Part shown: piece by piece, positions 46,113-56,226 of the stretch
Layout: each line of letters opens with the position of its first letter
Numbering within the stretch: the first letter of the stretch is position 1
Assembly: GCA_026120035.1 (NCBI GenBank)
Contig: JALRME010000012.1
Span: forward strand, 372,001 to 436,000
Length of the DNA stretch: 64,000 bases
Direction: 5' to 3'
Source: Coleophoma eucalyptorum
Taxonomy: Eukaryota > Ascomycota > Leotiomycetes > Helotiales > Dermateaceae
Notes under the pieces: model-generated
The model's database searches: none
Seen by the model: only the letters and a program-made list of their open reading frames with translations
What the model was told of the DNA's origin: nothing
Made by a program: the position numbers and the translations under genes

Positions 46113-47573
46113 ATTTTTTCACAAAAGTTATGGGGTTATGGGCTCAATGATGGTGCTTGGGATGGAGTAATGGCTGTATTACAGGGTATATTGGCTGCGT
46201 CTTTTGTATCTACGGATCAAAATCATAGCAGTACACAACACTGTTCAGCTTGACTCCTTCGGGATCAGCTACGGCCTCAGAGTCCGAGTGGCGCTATGCC
46301 ATCTACCATTCAGTATGCAATGAAATGCTGACGTTGTGAACTCAAAAGAACCGATGGCTTCTAGCTGTGATGGTTCTGACACTTGTGTCTCGTCAATCAA
46401 AGGTAGGTGATGTTGCCATGATAGTAAATGCCTTGTTGAGTCTTGAGGAGCCGCACGTTCTGCTATAAACGATGTGCTTTGTTACACTATGCAATTGGAC
46501 CAGTGATATGCTTCCAATGTCAATTTATGTAAATTGCAAAGCACTTCAGTCAAATAAATTAACCAAGCTATACCATATACTTAGAGGGGCAGTAGGCTAT
46601 CAATAGAGGAAATCTGACGACAACCTCGATGCAAGATTTTCTAGCTTATTAGACATCAGTATCCATTATAAGAGTAGCATTTCTCCAAATAAGAAACGGT
46701 ATATTTACAGTTCTCAAGTACTGTCGACAGTGTCGACAGTTGTATGTCATGTGACCTTGGTTTTTCCATTTTGAGTCCCCCCTATCAGTGTGTATGTCCA
46801 CTCAAGACGAGCTCATCAGAAATTGTTCGCTTCTTTCACTTCGTTCGCTTCTGCTACTTCATCTGCTACTTCAGCTATTGCTGCACGCGTACGTATATAA
46901 GCGTCATCAAGATCATGTTTCCTCGCCAAACTGACTGGCCTATCACAAAGCGAGTTAGCTCAGCCGTGACCCCAGATCGAAGATCTTCGTCTCCGCACGA
47001 TCGCTCTAACAAATCAATTGACCATTGACTGAACCCTCCAACCCAGTACATCCGGGAGGGTTTCGAACCAGAAACAGCCCAAGAAGGGAGATAGTCCTGA
47101 CTATCTTTGCCTGGAGTGGCTCGATGGACAGGGGAATGCAGTGGTCTCGTGCATCTATTGATTAAGCTGTGCCTTCTGAGTGGAAGAGGATGATTTCAGC
47201 AGGATTTCATGTGCCCTGAGTGGAAGGTTGAAGTACTTAGGTTTTGGGAAGTCAGTCCACTGCCTGCGGGGTACGTCTGCGCTTGTCTATCTGCGAATTG
47301 AAGACGCTCGCCAGAGGCAGAGTCCCTGTGCATTTTGTGGAGGAGCTTGAAGGGTGAGATCATAGTTGCGAGCTCTCTGTATGACAACTTGAGGGGTCCG
47401 GATTGTGCGAGTAGTCTTCCGGAACTGGAGGTATATGATTGCATGGCACCCCTCCCAATTCTTCCTTTCTCTTTGTATTATCTTCAGCTCATACATACTC
47501 TTGTATAATCCCACAAAAAACTACTCTCATCAGATCTCAGATCAATTGTTCTATCATCCATTATATCTTCAGA
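46113..47573. other. Intergenic region with a perfect palindrome
   Basis: About 1.46 kb. A perfect 21-bp palindrome with one central base lies at 46720-46740. An 11-bp direct repeat, ctgagtggaag, occurs at 47176-47186 and 47216-47226. Short frames such as 46744-47028 are low-complexity and not protein-like. A stress-element-like ACCCCT is at about 47447, near the next gene. No tRNA was found. Confidence 0.5.
46720..46740. repeat. 21-bp perfect palindrome
   Basis: Two 10-base arms, ACTGTCGACA and its exact complement TGTCGACAGT, surround a single G. It can also be read as two overlapping copies of CTGTCGACAG. It lies between RPL11 and a small-protein gene. Confidence 0.85.
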
Positions 47574-47956
47574 ATGTCTTCCTCTACCAACAAGATGTCT
47601 GCTGTCAACGGAGGAACCGGAACTATCGGTACACCTGCAGATAACATCTCCCCAAACCGAAGAGTAGGTCATCCCCCGAACCCGTTGAGCTCTTCAGGTG
47701 CGTCGACTAACAACATGATGATTACAGGCTTCTCAGGAAGGATCCATGTTCTCGGGTCTCATGAACCACAAGCGGAACAGTCAAGATGCAGCCGCCGTAG
47801 CCCGAAGACAGTCGTTCAATGAAATGAAGCCAACGCCGGGATTTATTGGGCAAATGTGGAACAAGTAAGCCCTTCCTGCTACCAAGAAAGTTCAAGTTGG
47901 TGTTGGTGGCTAATCTGATGCCTCACAGCTTTACCCAAGGTACCGAGAAGAAGTAG
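47574..47956 (+). CDS. Small Ser/Gly-rich protein A, 84 residues
   Basis: Three exons, 47574-47663, 47728-47864 and 47929-47956, give 84 residues. The protein starts MSSSTNKMSAVNGGTGTIGT, has a conserved-looking core (GSMFSGLMNHKRNSQDAAAV, ARRQSFNEMKPTPGF) and ends GQMWNNFTQGTEKK. Introns have good ends and a CTAAC branch site (near 47707). No signal peptide or membrane segment is seen, and I do not recognise the family. The next gene, 0.9 kb downstream, has a related style: a Met-Ser4 start, a GGF/GSM-FLSG-like core and an end of the form NN(F/M)xxGT. The pair may be diverged paralogues. The leader is pyrimidine-rich and carries CCCCT near 47448, which hints at stress induction, but this is inference. 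Confidence 0.72.
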
Positions 47957-48851
47957 GGAGAAGGGTTGCGGCGGAGAGTAGGAGGAAACGATTAATTCAA
48001 GGTCAACAACATCGGTTTGTTTATGCCAACAGCTTCCAAGGAAGTTCGTGTACTTTTAGGGGTCGCTATTTTGTAGGACAAGCGAGCGATGATGCGTATG
48101 GAAGTATTCGTGGACTTGGCACCAAGCTCAACAGAATGCACTGATTGAAAAGTGGACACGTCTATGCGCGTACCGTAAAAAAGAAGAGATGTGAAGAAGC
48201 TTCGCTCCACTTGAAACATGCCAAAGCTGAAATGAAGAGAGGAGATAAAGTCAAACCACACTCATTTTCTCCGGTGATAGGATCAAAGCACCCTCGAGCG
48301 ATGCGCTAGCCCGCTTGCGCTGGGCCCAATGTGGTATGATGATATATCTAAAGAAGGTCCGTCCAAAGAATGGCACTTTGGTTCCCTTACCATCTACCCA
48401 AAATATGCATTTGCCCCATCTGTGGACGACTCTTTTTCCCGGATCATGTAAAGGGAGTACTTTCCTCTTTTTCCTTTGCTTTCTTCGAAAAGGTCGAGAG
48501 AATCTACGTCTCCTCCTGTATTCCTAGCCTCCCTCACTCCCGCAAGCTCCAATAGTTGCTTGCTCGCACTCAGGACCGTTCATTGGATTCGATCCGCCAT
48601 ATCCTTACCTTGTCTATGTGCTCTCCATCATTCGAATCGCCCTAGAATATATCCACAACGCCTTTATTCAGGGTCCTGGGTCCGAAGAGGCCCTCCCTAC
48701 CTTTCCAATGTGGCAAAGTCATCTCTCCGACACAAAACTCTACACGAGGCATCCCATAAGCATCACTCCATATCCAAGACGAAACAACTATGCAAGTTCG
48801 CTCTCAGATATGCAATACACACCTAAATCTCCTCTGTCACCCGCCTCCACG
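47957..48851. other. Spacer between the two small-protein genes
   Basis: About 900 nt with the 3' UTR of gene A and promoter and leader of gene B. The frame of gene B is open upstream to 48618, so a longer 192-residue form cannot be excluded. Confidence 0.45.
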
Positions 48852-49257
48852 ATGTCGTCTTCCTCCCACGGCGACAACCATCGCAAGAACCTGATGCCCG
48901 GTAGCGACGGTTCGGCTAAGAGTCATGTGCATGAAGGTGGATTTCTCAGTGGCTTTTTGAATATGAAGACGCCGGGTAGTTCGCATCTTGATCATCCCTA
49001 CAGCAGGGCTGGTGGGTCTACAACTCACCTGCCTGGCCATGGGAGCACGTTCGGCGATTCCGGTCGCCCTGCAGGGCAGAAGCAGGGGGTGGGCAACGAT
49101 TCTTTTTCCCACAGTCTCTCAGAGCAGAGATCAGAGGTATGTAATTCTCGCCGTGTTTCTGGGCAAGCGGGGTCTTGCTAACGCTTTTTCTGCGTAGCCT
49201 TCTATGTTTGGAAAGATGTTGAATAACATGATTAATGGCACGGATGGTACGAAGTAA
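48852..49257 (+). CDS. Small Ser/Gly/His-rich protein B, 114 residues
   Basis: Two exons, 48852-49136 and 49198-49257, give 114 residues. It starts MSSSSHGDNHRKNLMPGSDG, continues with HEGGFLSGFLNMKTPGSSHL and a Gly/His-rich middle, and ends PSMFGKMLNNMINGTDGTK. The intron has a CTAAC branch site near 49178. The end resembles that of the upstream small protein (MWNNFTQGTEKK), and FLSGFLNMK resembles its MFSGLMNHK. The composition suggests a disordered, possibly stress-related cytosolic protein; I know no named family. The start is chosen by analogy to gene A; in-frame ATGs at 48810 and 48618 are alternatives. Confidence 0.68.
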
Positions 49258-51831
49258 GGTTGACTACATGAGCCATGAGCCATGGCTATAGATTGATTGA
49301 GGATGGCGTTTGGGAAGGAATTGATAAGAACGATCGGTAATGTTTACAGGTTAAAGAAGGGTAATATTCTCTTTGTCACGAAAATGCTATGATGATGGCA
49401 TGCAGCGAGCAGATAACTACCAAAGATTGGCATAGTCGGACGCTATAAACGGCTTTATTGGTTCTGGTCATACCCAGAAGCGACGAAGGTTATGGAGAAA
49501 GTCGGTTCGGTAGATATAAGGTCTCTGTTACTGCGACAATTCAATCATTGTGGACTCCAGTGTTTGATCTGCTACTTGCAGTTCCTCGCGTGTTCCCAGT
49601 GAATGAGTGCTCGGTGCTATCTTTCATTCACCATGAATCCCATTCTGCGAACCGGCTTCTAGCACAATAGTCATTCAGAGTGACTGCTCCCAGTATCTCC
49701 TTAAGGAAGGCTCCATTGTTTACTCGCTTGGGACAAAAACCTCATACTTATGAGATATGATCTAATCAGCAGCTTACTCAGATGACGACGACGTTCCGAA
49801 CATCAACATTACAGAGATTTAAGTCCATGTTACTACTTAGATCAATATAGCTGGTCAAATTTGGAACATCTAGACACCAATTCTGCAACACCTACTTCTC
49901 TCCAGAGTTGATCTTGACTGTTCCGTAGAATGCAGACTTCAACTACGCAGGTAGCAAGGATATATACGGCAAGGAAAAAAACCCAATAACAAGCCTAACC
50001 ATCTGCATCTGCATCAACATCAACTCGAACGACCTCGAGCAAGTACCTAGCTGTCCTCACGTCGCTAAACTTGACTTTATCCAATCGTGAAGGAAGTATT
50101 AGAGGTGGAAACTCAGAGTTCTAGATTGGGCTTTTTGGAAGCATAAATAGTGCGGTTACCCCAGACTCTGAAGTCTGTTGTGTCAAGAGGCTCACGCCGT
50201 ACCTTTGGTGACGACACAAGAAGCGCTAATATGCGGCAGCAAAGATATCTAGCAGATGTCTTGGTGCCGATGCTGTGCCCTGCTATTCTCTCTTGCTCCT
50301 ACATGCGGGGGTCAGATTCTATTTTGGTAGCACAAGAGGAAAGAATATGGACTTGCAATGGGCAAGCAGACACGCATATATATATACGTATATATCTGTG
50401 TATCCTGATATTCTTTCCACGCCTATTCGAAAGGACGAAGTATTTTTGTTACTATTTGCATGCATGGGTAGCTACGATAGCACGCGCACGGCAGACGCAG
50501 ACCTAGATATAGACATAGGCCCAACGGTAGAGATATTCAGGGAGGCAATATGATCATCCGTTTCTATAGATGAACCTGTTACATGTCCATACACCTTACA
50601 TATATTCCGAAAAACAACAAAAAGACTCTTGGACTCAGTACAATGCATAGCCGACGAACAGCTCCCCCCCCCCCCTCCTTCCCCAATGACGCTTTACACA
50701 CCTATATATATATAGGTAAATATCACGAGCATGAGACCAGTAGCCAACTAGAACCCATCCCACCTCTTAGCAAGACAAGAATCCCAGGAGCTGGGCGCGC
50801 AGAAGCGTCCCTCTCCCCGCCGCCCGGGGGGGGGGAGGGGTGGAGGAGTTATTATTTAAAGTGCAAGAGTTTTTCGTCCACACTCCATCCAAGCACCGAA
50901 TCACCAACCACCAACCACCAAACCCCAGACCATGTTCCTATCACCCGCAGCCCTACAGCTCAGAAGACAGAAAGGGAGCGAAAGTCTTAAGAGAAATGAT
51001 ACCACGCGCCAGGGGAAGCCCCGGAGGGGTGGGGGGGGGGATGGTGGAGAATTAAGCGAGCAAGCAAGCTTTGCAAAGCAAGGCAAACGGTGAGATAAGG
51101 TAAGGAAAGGTGTGGATATGTATGGTATGGTATGGAATTGGTATGTAAGTATGACGAAAGGACGAAGGGTAACTTACTACTGCTACATAAAAAAAACAAC
51201 AAAAAAAAACAAGGACAAAAAAAAACATAAAAGTACAAGTAGCCGCCAGGGCATTTCACGACGGATGGGTGATGGAAACAGAGTGGTAATCTGAAAAAGG
51301 ATGACGAGAAGGGCAGAAGCAAAAGGGAAAAAGATGGAAGAGGGAAAGTAAACAAAAGCATATCCATAATCAACAAGAGAACCCCCAAAAAAACCTGCAA
51401 AGGGTCTACGAGTCTTAAACCTAGCTACCTAACCCAAAACTTCCCCTCCCTGGTACCCCTCTCCGTTGTCCCCCAGAATTAAAGTTTTCCCTCCCCTTAA
51501 ACCGGTGCCGTCATCCAAAGGGCCCTTGGGAGCCGATCTGCAGATTGGATCTCTCACATGTGCTGCCATCATCATCATCTCTCTCTCTCTCTCTCTCTTT
51601 CTCTCCACATTATTCGATTCTAGCTCGAGGAAGGCTGGCATTAAGCTTGGGGCGGCTCTAGCTAGAGCAGCAGCATCATGACCTCGTCTCGCTCTCCCTT
51701 CCTTTCATCCTACATACCAACTCTGAACTCCCATTTCTCCTACTGTCATAATTTCTCGGTCCATCAATCACTATTCAGCTCTTCTAGCTCTCCTAGATAA
51801 TCAATTCCATCACTTTTACTCCACCCCAAAA
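49258..51831. other. Long low-complexity intergenic region
   Basis: About 2.57 kb without a protein-like frame. It has many simple tracts: TATATATA words near 50377-50398 and 50703-50713, a C run near 50666, G runs near 50825 and 51028, A-rich blocks at 51187-51233 and a dinucleotide CT repeat at 51579-51598. The part nearest 51832 is probably the promoter and leader of the next gene. Confidence 0.55.
51568..51598. repeat. ATC and CT microsatellites
   Basis: Four ATC units (51568-51579) run straight into ten CT units (51579-51598), then a T/C-rich tail. Located about 230 nt before the next start codon. Confidence 0.8.
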
Positions 51832-52371
51832 ATGCTTCGCACCCTTCCTCTCCGACCCCTTGCCCTCCCCCTCGGAGGAGCAAGAAGAGCCCTGTCCACA
51901 ACTCCACGATGCTTCAAGATAATCCCTGAAGCAACGCAAACTACGCCTGGAAAGCAACCCGAGTCGATGGTGAACAAAGCGGCTAAGAAGGCGAAGGGGA
52001 AAGTCAATGTAGGATACTTGTTTCCTGTCCCTCCTCATTCCTTACAAACACCATCATATACACACCTTGTCTTGTGACCCAATAAGGAAGAACATGGCTG
52101 ATTATGGATATAGGAGATTGACAACTCTTCTAAACCAGTCTTTAACAAGGACGGGGCGATTGGGAAGGAATTTAAGAAAGATGGCGCCGTGGGGAGTATC
52201 GGGGAGAAGATCGGGGGTGTGTTTGCGAGTGATGGTGCTGTGGGGTGAGCTAAGCTACTTAGTATGAGATTGAACACATTGTTTTGCTGACTTGCTGCAT
52301 GTAGGAAGAAGTTCAACCCCGACGGTGCTATTGGCAAAACTATCAACGAGGAGTTGGGGAAGAAGAAGTAA
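51832..52371 (+). CDS. Small predicted mitochondrial protein with DGA[I/V]G repeats
   Basis: Three exons, 51832-52008, 52114-52244 and 52305-52371, give 124 residues. The head MLRTLPLRPLALPLGGARRA, followed by LSTTPRCF, is Arg/Leu/Ser/Thr-rich without acids and fits a mitochondrial presequence with a likely cut after the RALS region. A Lys-rich stretch follows (MVNKAAKKAKGKV). Residues 69-113 hold four copies of the motif F-x2-DGA[I/V]G (at 69, 79, 96 and 106). The end is EELGKKK. No membrane segment is evident. I recognise no named family; the repeat could be a structural or stress-type (LEA-like) element. The acceptor of intron 1 could be 52113 or 52116; the first keeps Glu at the joint. 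Frame and stop agree with both. Confidence 0.72.
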
Positions 52372-52929
52372 AGCAGAGACGGGGAAGTGAAGACAAGATA
52401 GTAAATGGGGTTGGAAGATAGGAATGTCCTCTTGCATGGCTGAGCATGCATAGGTGATAAGGTCTTGACCAAATTAGAAGCTCACACTACATGTGTATGA
52501 TACAGAGATATTGTCAACTCAATTACCATCATACAAGACTGCAATGGTTCACTGCACGCATGGATATGAAGCTTCTTGAAGTAGATCATGAAATGTGTAG
52601 AATAGACAATAGTGCTAAGCAAAAAGTATGGTAAGGTAAAAGGTTTAAGTATAGATAAAAAGAAGTCCTTCTCTGAGAATCGTGTTCCGTAAAAGGGTAT
52701 ATAAAAAAAGGATGCACAAGAAAAGGAAAAGGTAACGTAAATAGTGTGAAGTAAAAGTTTCGTCAAGATAATATCATCATTTCGCCCAACGTTCATGCTA
52801 GAAGAAGCCGCCCATATGCACTATTCAAAATTCAAGCCAAGAAAGGAATCCAGGGGACCCGAAAAACTTTTGAACAAGAACCACTCGCTATGACTTTCTA
52901 CAGCATGCTGTCTACTGTGTTTCTTTCCT
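52372..52929. other. Tail-to-tail spacer, no gene seen
   Basis: About 560 nt between convergent stops of the mitochondrial small protein and the GPI-type protein; both 3' UTRs, A/T-rich. The frame 52482-52796 on minus is not protein-like. Confidence 0.5.
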
Positions 52930-53709
52930 TTACAAAGCAAATGCGAGGACGAGACCTCCGAGAACGGCGAATCCACCAGTGGCAGCTCGGCCCACGGCTC
53001 CGCTAGCAGCTGAGCTTGATGCGGCGCTACTGCTGGAGGTTGACGAGCTACCGCCAGAGGTGGAGGTCTTGGTTGCGGTGGTTGAAGCAGCCTTGGACAA
53101 GGTAGATGAGATGTTGGAAGAGGCGGAGGTACTGCTAACAGTGGCATTGGCGGAGGAGCTAACGTAGGCGGAGGCAGACGATGATGTAGCAGTAACGGTT
53201 GCGCTGGAGGTCGAGGTTGCAGCAGTGAGGTGAATAGTGGTGGTTGAGGTTACGCTGCCCGTAGCAGAGGAACTGCTGGAAGAGCTGGAGCCACCAGTGA
53301 TTTGGAATGGGAATGAGTATTGAAGAGTGGTTGGGTCAGAGTCAAGGGTGAGTTGGAAACCATAGGTTGCGTAGTCACCTACGCTGGTTGGAACATCCCA
53401 GGTATAGTTGCCAGCTGAGCTGTCAATGCTTGCTACGCAAAAGGTTAGCCCAAGTGACTTTCTTCATGACATGCTTTGCGACTTGCCTGCGACGGTCTGG
53501 CCGAGCTGCAGGGTAGAGGAGGAGGCTCCCTGAAGCAGGGTGATGGTGATTTTTCCATCCACAGTTGACGCCCAGACGATTTCGAAAGGAGAACCAGCGG
53601 TCAAAATCTGGCCGGAGGTAGGCTTGCTGAAGACATCAAAGCCATCGGTTTGAGCACTTGCGAAGGAAGTGAAGACTGCAAGAGCAGCGGAGAGGAAGGA
53701 GTAACGCAT
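52930..53709 (-). CDS. GPI-anchored Ser/Thr-rich cell-surface protein (Kre9/Knh1-like domain)
   Basis: Two exons on minus, 53709-53487 and 53432-52930, give 241 residues. A signal peptide (MRYSFLSAALAVFTSFASA, cut about residue 19) is followed by a domain like the fungal Ser-Thr-rich GPI membrane anchor family related to Kre9/Knh1 (FSKPTSGQILTAGSPFEIVW, then GQTVAA and NYTWDVPTSVGDYATYGFQL). Residues 130-215 are nearly all Ser, Thr and Ala and should be O-glycosylated. The end GGFAVLGGLVLAFAL is a hydrophobic GPI-attachment signal preceded by small residues. It would sit on the plasma membrane or in the cell wall. The intron begins GCAAGT after CAG, so a GC-AG intron is predicted; no GT donor gives the right phase. 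A promoter spacer of 2.5 kb lies upstream. Confidence 0.88.
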
Positions 53710-53952
53710 GTTGAAAGATTGGAGAGAAAGAAGACCTTAAAGAGTGTGGAGAGTCCGAAGACAAAGTTGGATGGTTATAGATGGGTTGGGGAGGGCGAAG
53801 CAAAGCTTGAGAGATGGGAAGACGTTCGTTCACTCGGCGCAGAACAGAAGGAAGAGAAGGAAAGCGGCGGCCACTGGGCGATACTTAAAAGGAAGCTCAT
53901 TTCCTGGGTTCGTGTATGCTCGAAGCAGCCTAGCGACTCACGAGAGTTGACG

Positions 53953-54160
53953 GGGAGAGGAGAGGAGAGGAGAGGAGACGGACGAGACGAGACGAGACGA
54001 GCCAGCAAGCATAAGCATGGACACGACCGACGTGATCGGGGCCAGGCCAGCAGGCACGCAGGCACGCAGACACGCAGACAGGCAGACCGACAGGCAGCCT
54101 AGCAGCTCAGCGACCCGGCTACTCGTGGCATTGGCATTAGCATTAGCATTGGCACTGGCA
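53953..54160. repeat. Cluster of GGAGA, GACGA, AGGCACGC-like and GCATTG/A repeats
   Basis: In order: about five GGAGA units (53953-53978), four GACGA units (53980-54000), a run of 8-base units of the type AGGCACGC/AGACACGC (about 54050-54095) and six-base units GGCATT/AGCATT (54128-54160). The units differ, so this is several separate microsatellite or minisatellite tracts side by side. Confidence 0.75.
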
Positions 54161-54475
54161 CGATATGACAGAGGTGGAGCGCGAGTGATTTGCCCGGCCA
54201 GCTGGTGATCCCGACGCGAGAGACCGCGGAGGGACGAAGCCTGTTCGGGACTGGACGTCGCCGTGCGAAATGAGAAGGGAAATGAGGATGGGCCAAGCTG
54301 ACTGTGCCTCTTTCGGCTGTGCGCCTATGGCAATGGAAAGCGGTCGGCCAAGGCACGGCTCAGCATCAAAGAAAAGTCGAGGCACAACAGTAGTACAGGA
54401 AGTAGTCCAGGAGTACGTACAGCTTTCAGTTAGTATGGGTAAGCTTAAATCGATGCGCTCTCACTTCCTGGACTG

Positions 54476-54510
54476 CTGCCTTTCCTGCCTTTCCTGCCTT
54501 TCCTGCCTTT
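54476..54510. repeat. 9-bp tandem repeat CTGCCTTTC
   Basis: Almost four copies of ctgcctttc in a row. The tract ends in ctgccttt followed by atgcag. Located about 0.8 kb upstream of the GPI-type gene's start. Confidence 0.8.
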
Positions 54511-56226
54511 ATGCAGCGCTACTTTTTTATGCCTTTTTAGCCGCTTTCCTCTCTCGCGGTACTGTGTGTATACTGACTGGCCTGGCCTCCCGATGCCCCG
54601 AACTCAGCCCAGGCGCACAACTTGCAGGAGCTACCAGCCCTGCAAGCGTCAGTTCCTGAACTTTGAATGGACCAGACCCTACCGTGCCTGGCTATATCGG
54701 TACCTGCTTCCATACACTCGCGCACACGCATACCTGCCTGCATACCCGCATCCCTACGTCTCTCGACCTACATCCGTCTAGTCTGACCTGCGAAACCAGC
54801 CAAGCTCCGAAAATGGGTGCACCCTTCTGTCGCACTGCCGCCAAAATAAAGAATATTAGAATTCATGGCTCTGCTCTGCGCGCTGTGCCGTGCGGTTAAA
54901 ACCATGCTTTTACTCCATCTTCCCCCTCGAAGGAAGGCTGATTCTGTCGATGATACGTGCCTTCCTGCACGCGACAAGAATCCTTCCCCCCCCCCCTTCC
55001 TCGTTTTTTCCTCCTGCTGCGGTGCCGTTTTTCATTTGCGACTCCTTACCTCAGCTACCCGGAGGACATGATTGACGGTACATACGACGACCGTTTGATG
55101 CTAACCTTCTTTTTTCTTCTTTCTTTTTCGCGCAGGCAGTGGGGAAAAGTAAGCCCAATGAAGAAAATCCCTCTTACCAAACTACGTACTCCCACTTTAA
55201 GCTTCACCCCACCAGCCAGCGTGTCTCTGCTTTCATTCTTTTGTATCACCGCAACCATCCAGTCAAATCTCCCCGACGTTCTAGATCTTGCAAGGCCAAA
55301 GTACCCGTTTGGCTTTTTCGCCCTTTGTTGTTCATGTGTGCAAGCAGACTCATCCACCCAACTAGATTGCGTTGGTTGGGCAATGAGAAATGCTGGAAAC
55401 AAGCCTCCGTAAGGAGAAAAAGCGAAAAAAGCGAAATGGCCTATTTCGCATAAGGATGGATGGGTCCCCCCTCCCCATCTTTTAGCCTCTCCTAGTCCTG
55501 ATCGACAACGAAGCGAGCGAGGAGGAACTGAGAGATCAATTCTACCCATGTCACGCTTTTTCCCTTCCTTTTCCTTTGGCTTTGCTTTTTCGGGTTCTCT
55601 AGCTTCAAGGCTGAGCGGTGTACTTCATGCTGCACTTCCATAAGACGCGTGCTAACAAAGGGAGCCAAGGCGTGTCGCTTCTCCAAATAGTTCTTATTCC
55701 CCTCAGTTCCGTCCCGCACAGGCAGAAGATATGAGCCCCCTACGCGATTTCAGTAAGCGATACCGTACCACGTCAGATATCACAAATGATGCAGAAGAAC
55801 ATGAACATATAAAATGTAACCTATGCATATACGAAACGTATCAGGAGATGTAACGTCAGAGAATGTATCTCACATGTTCTTCGTCGTGTATGCAAGTGTT
55901 ATTTGAAACGGATAAGCTGAGTGCCCAGTTTCTTTAGGTCACCCATGAACTATCACACAAGAGCATGGCGGTAGCAGAGTGTACATCTCCATACCCGCAC
56001 AAGACTTCTCCAGTAACAGCAATATGCTGTGGATGAGCACACCACTGATGTCTCCGGAAGGAATTAGAAATATCAATAACTAAGATGTACAATTCTGGTA
56101 TCGTCTTATATAAAAGCCACAGACAAATATCTCATAAATCATCATTTTTTCCTTTCTCGCGTAGACGTTAAATATGTAAATGTATAAAGAGGACATAAAG
56201 ACTTCAGATCTTTCTAGCAAGACGCT

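Larger units (their letters stand above)
53710..56226. other. Long intergenic region with several tandem repeats
   Basis: About 2.5 kb upstream of the GPI-type gene and beyond the 3' end of the nitrate transporter gene. It contains five kinds of short tandem repeat between 53950 and 54510 and C-rich and T-rich runs near 54985 and 55110-55120. Frames on both strands (53650-54102 plus, 55055-55549 minus) are shaped by the repeats and have no family look. Confidence 0.55.

Noticed and set aside
46950..47090. tRNA-like words (gagttagctcag, ggtttcgaacc)
   Set aside because: The D-arm-like and T-arm-like words do not form complementary stems at tRNA spacing, and no acceptor stem could be built.
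53650..54102. 150-residue charged frame on plus over the repeat tracts
   Set aside because: Its residues are dictated by the GGAGA/GACGA repeats and it overlaps the start of the GPI-type gene.
53950..54512. Possible CRISPR-like or other spaced repeat array
   Set aside because: Units are 5-9 nt and directly adjacent without spacers; these are microsatellites, and the genome is eukaryotic.
55055..55549. 164-residue frame on minus
   Set aside because: No start context, no family pattern, surrounded by low-complexity DNA.
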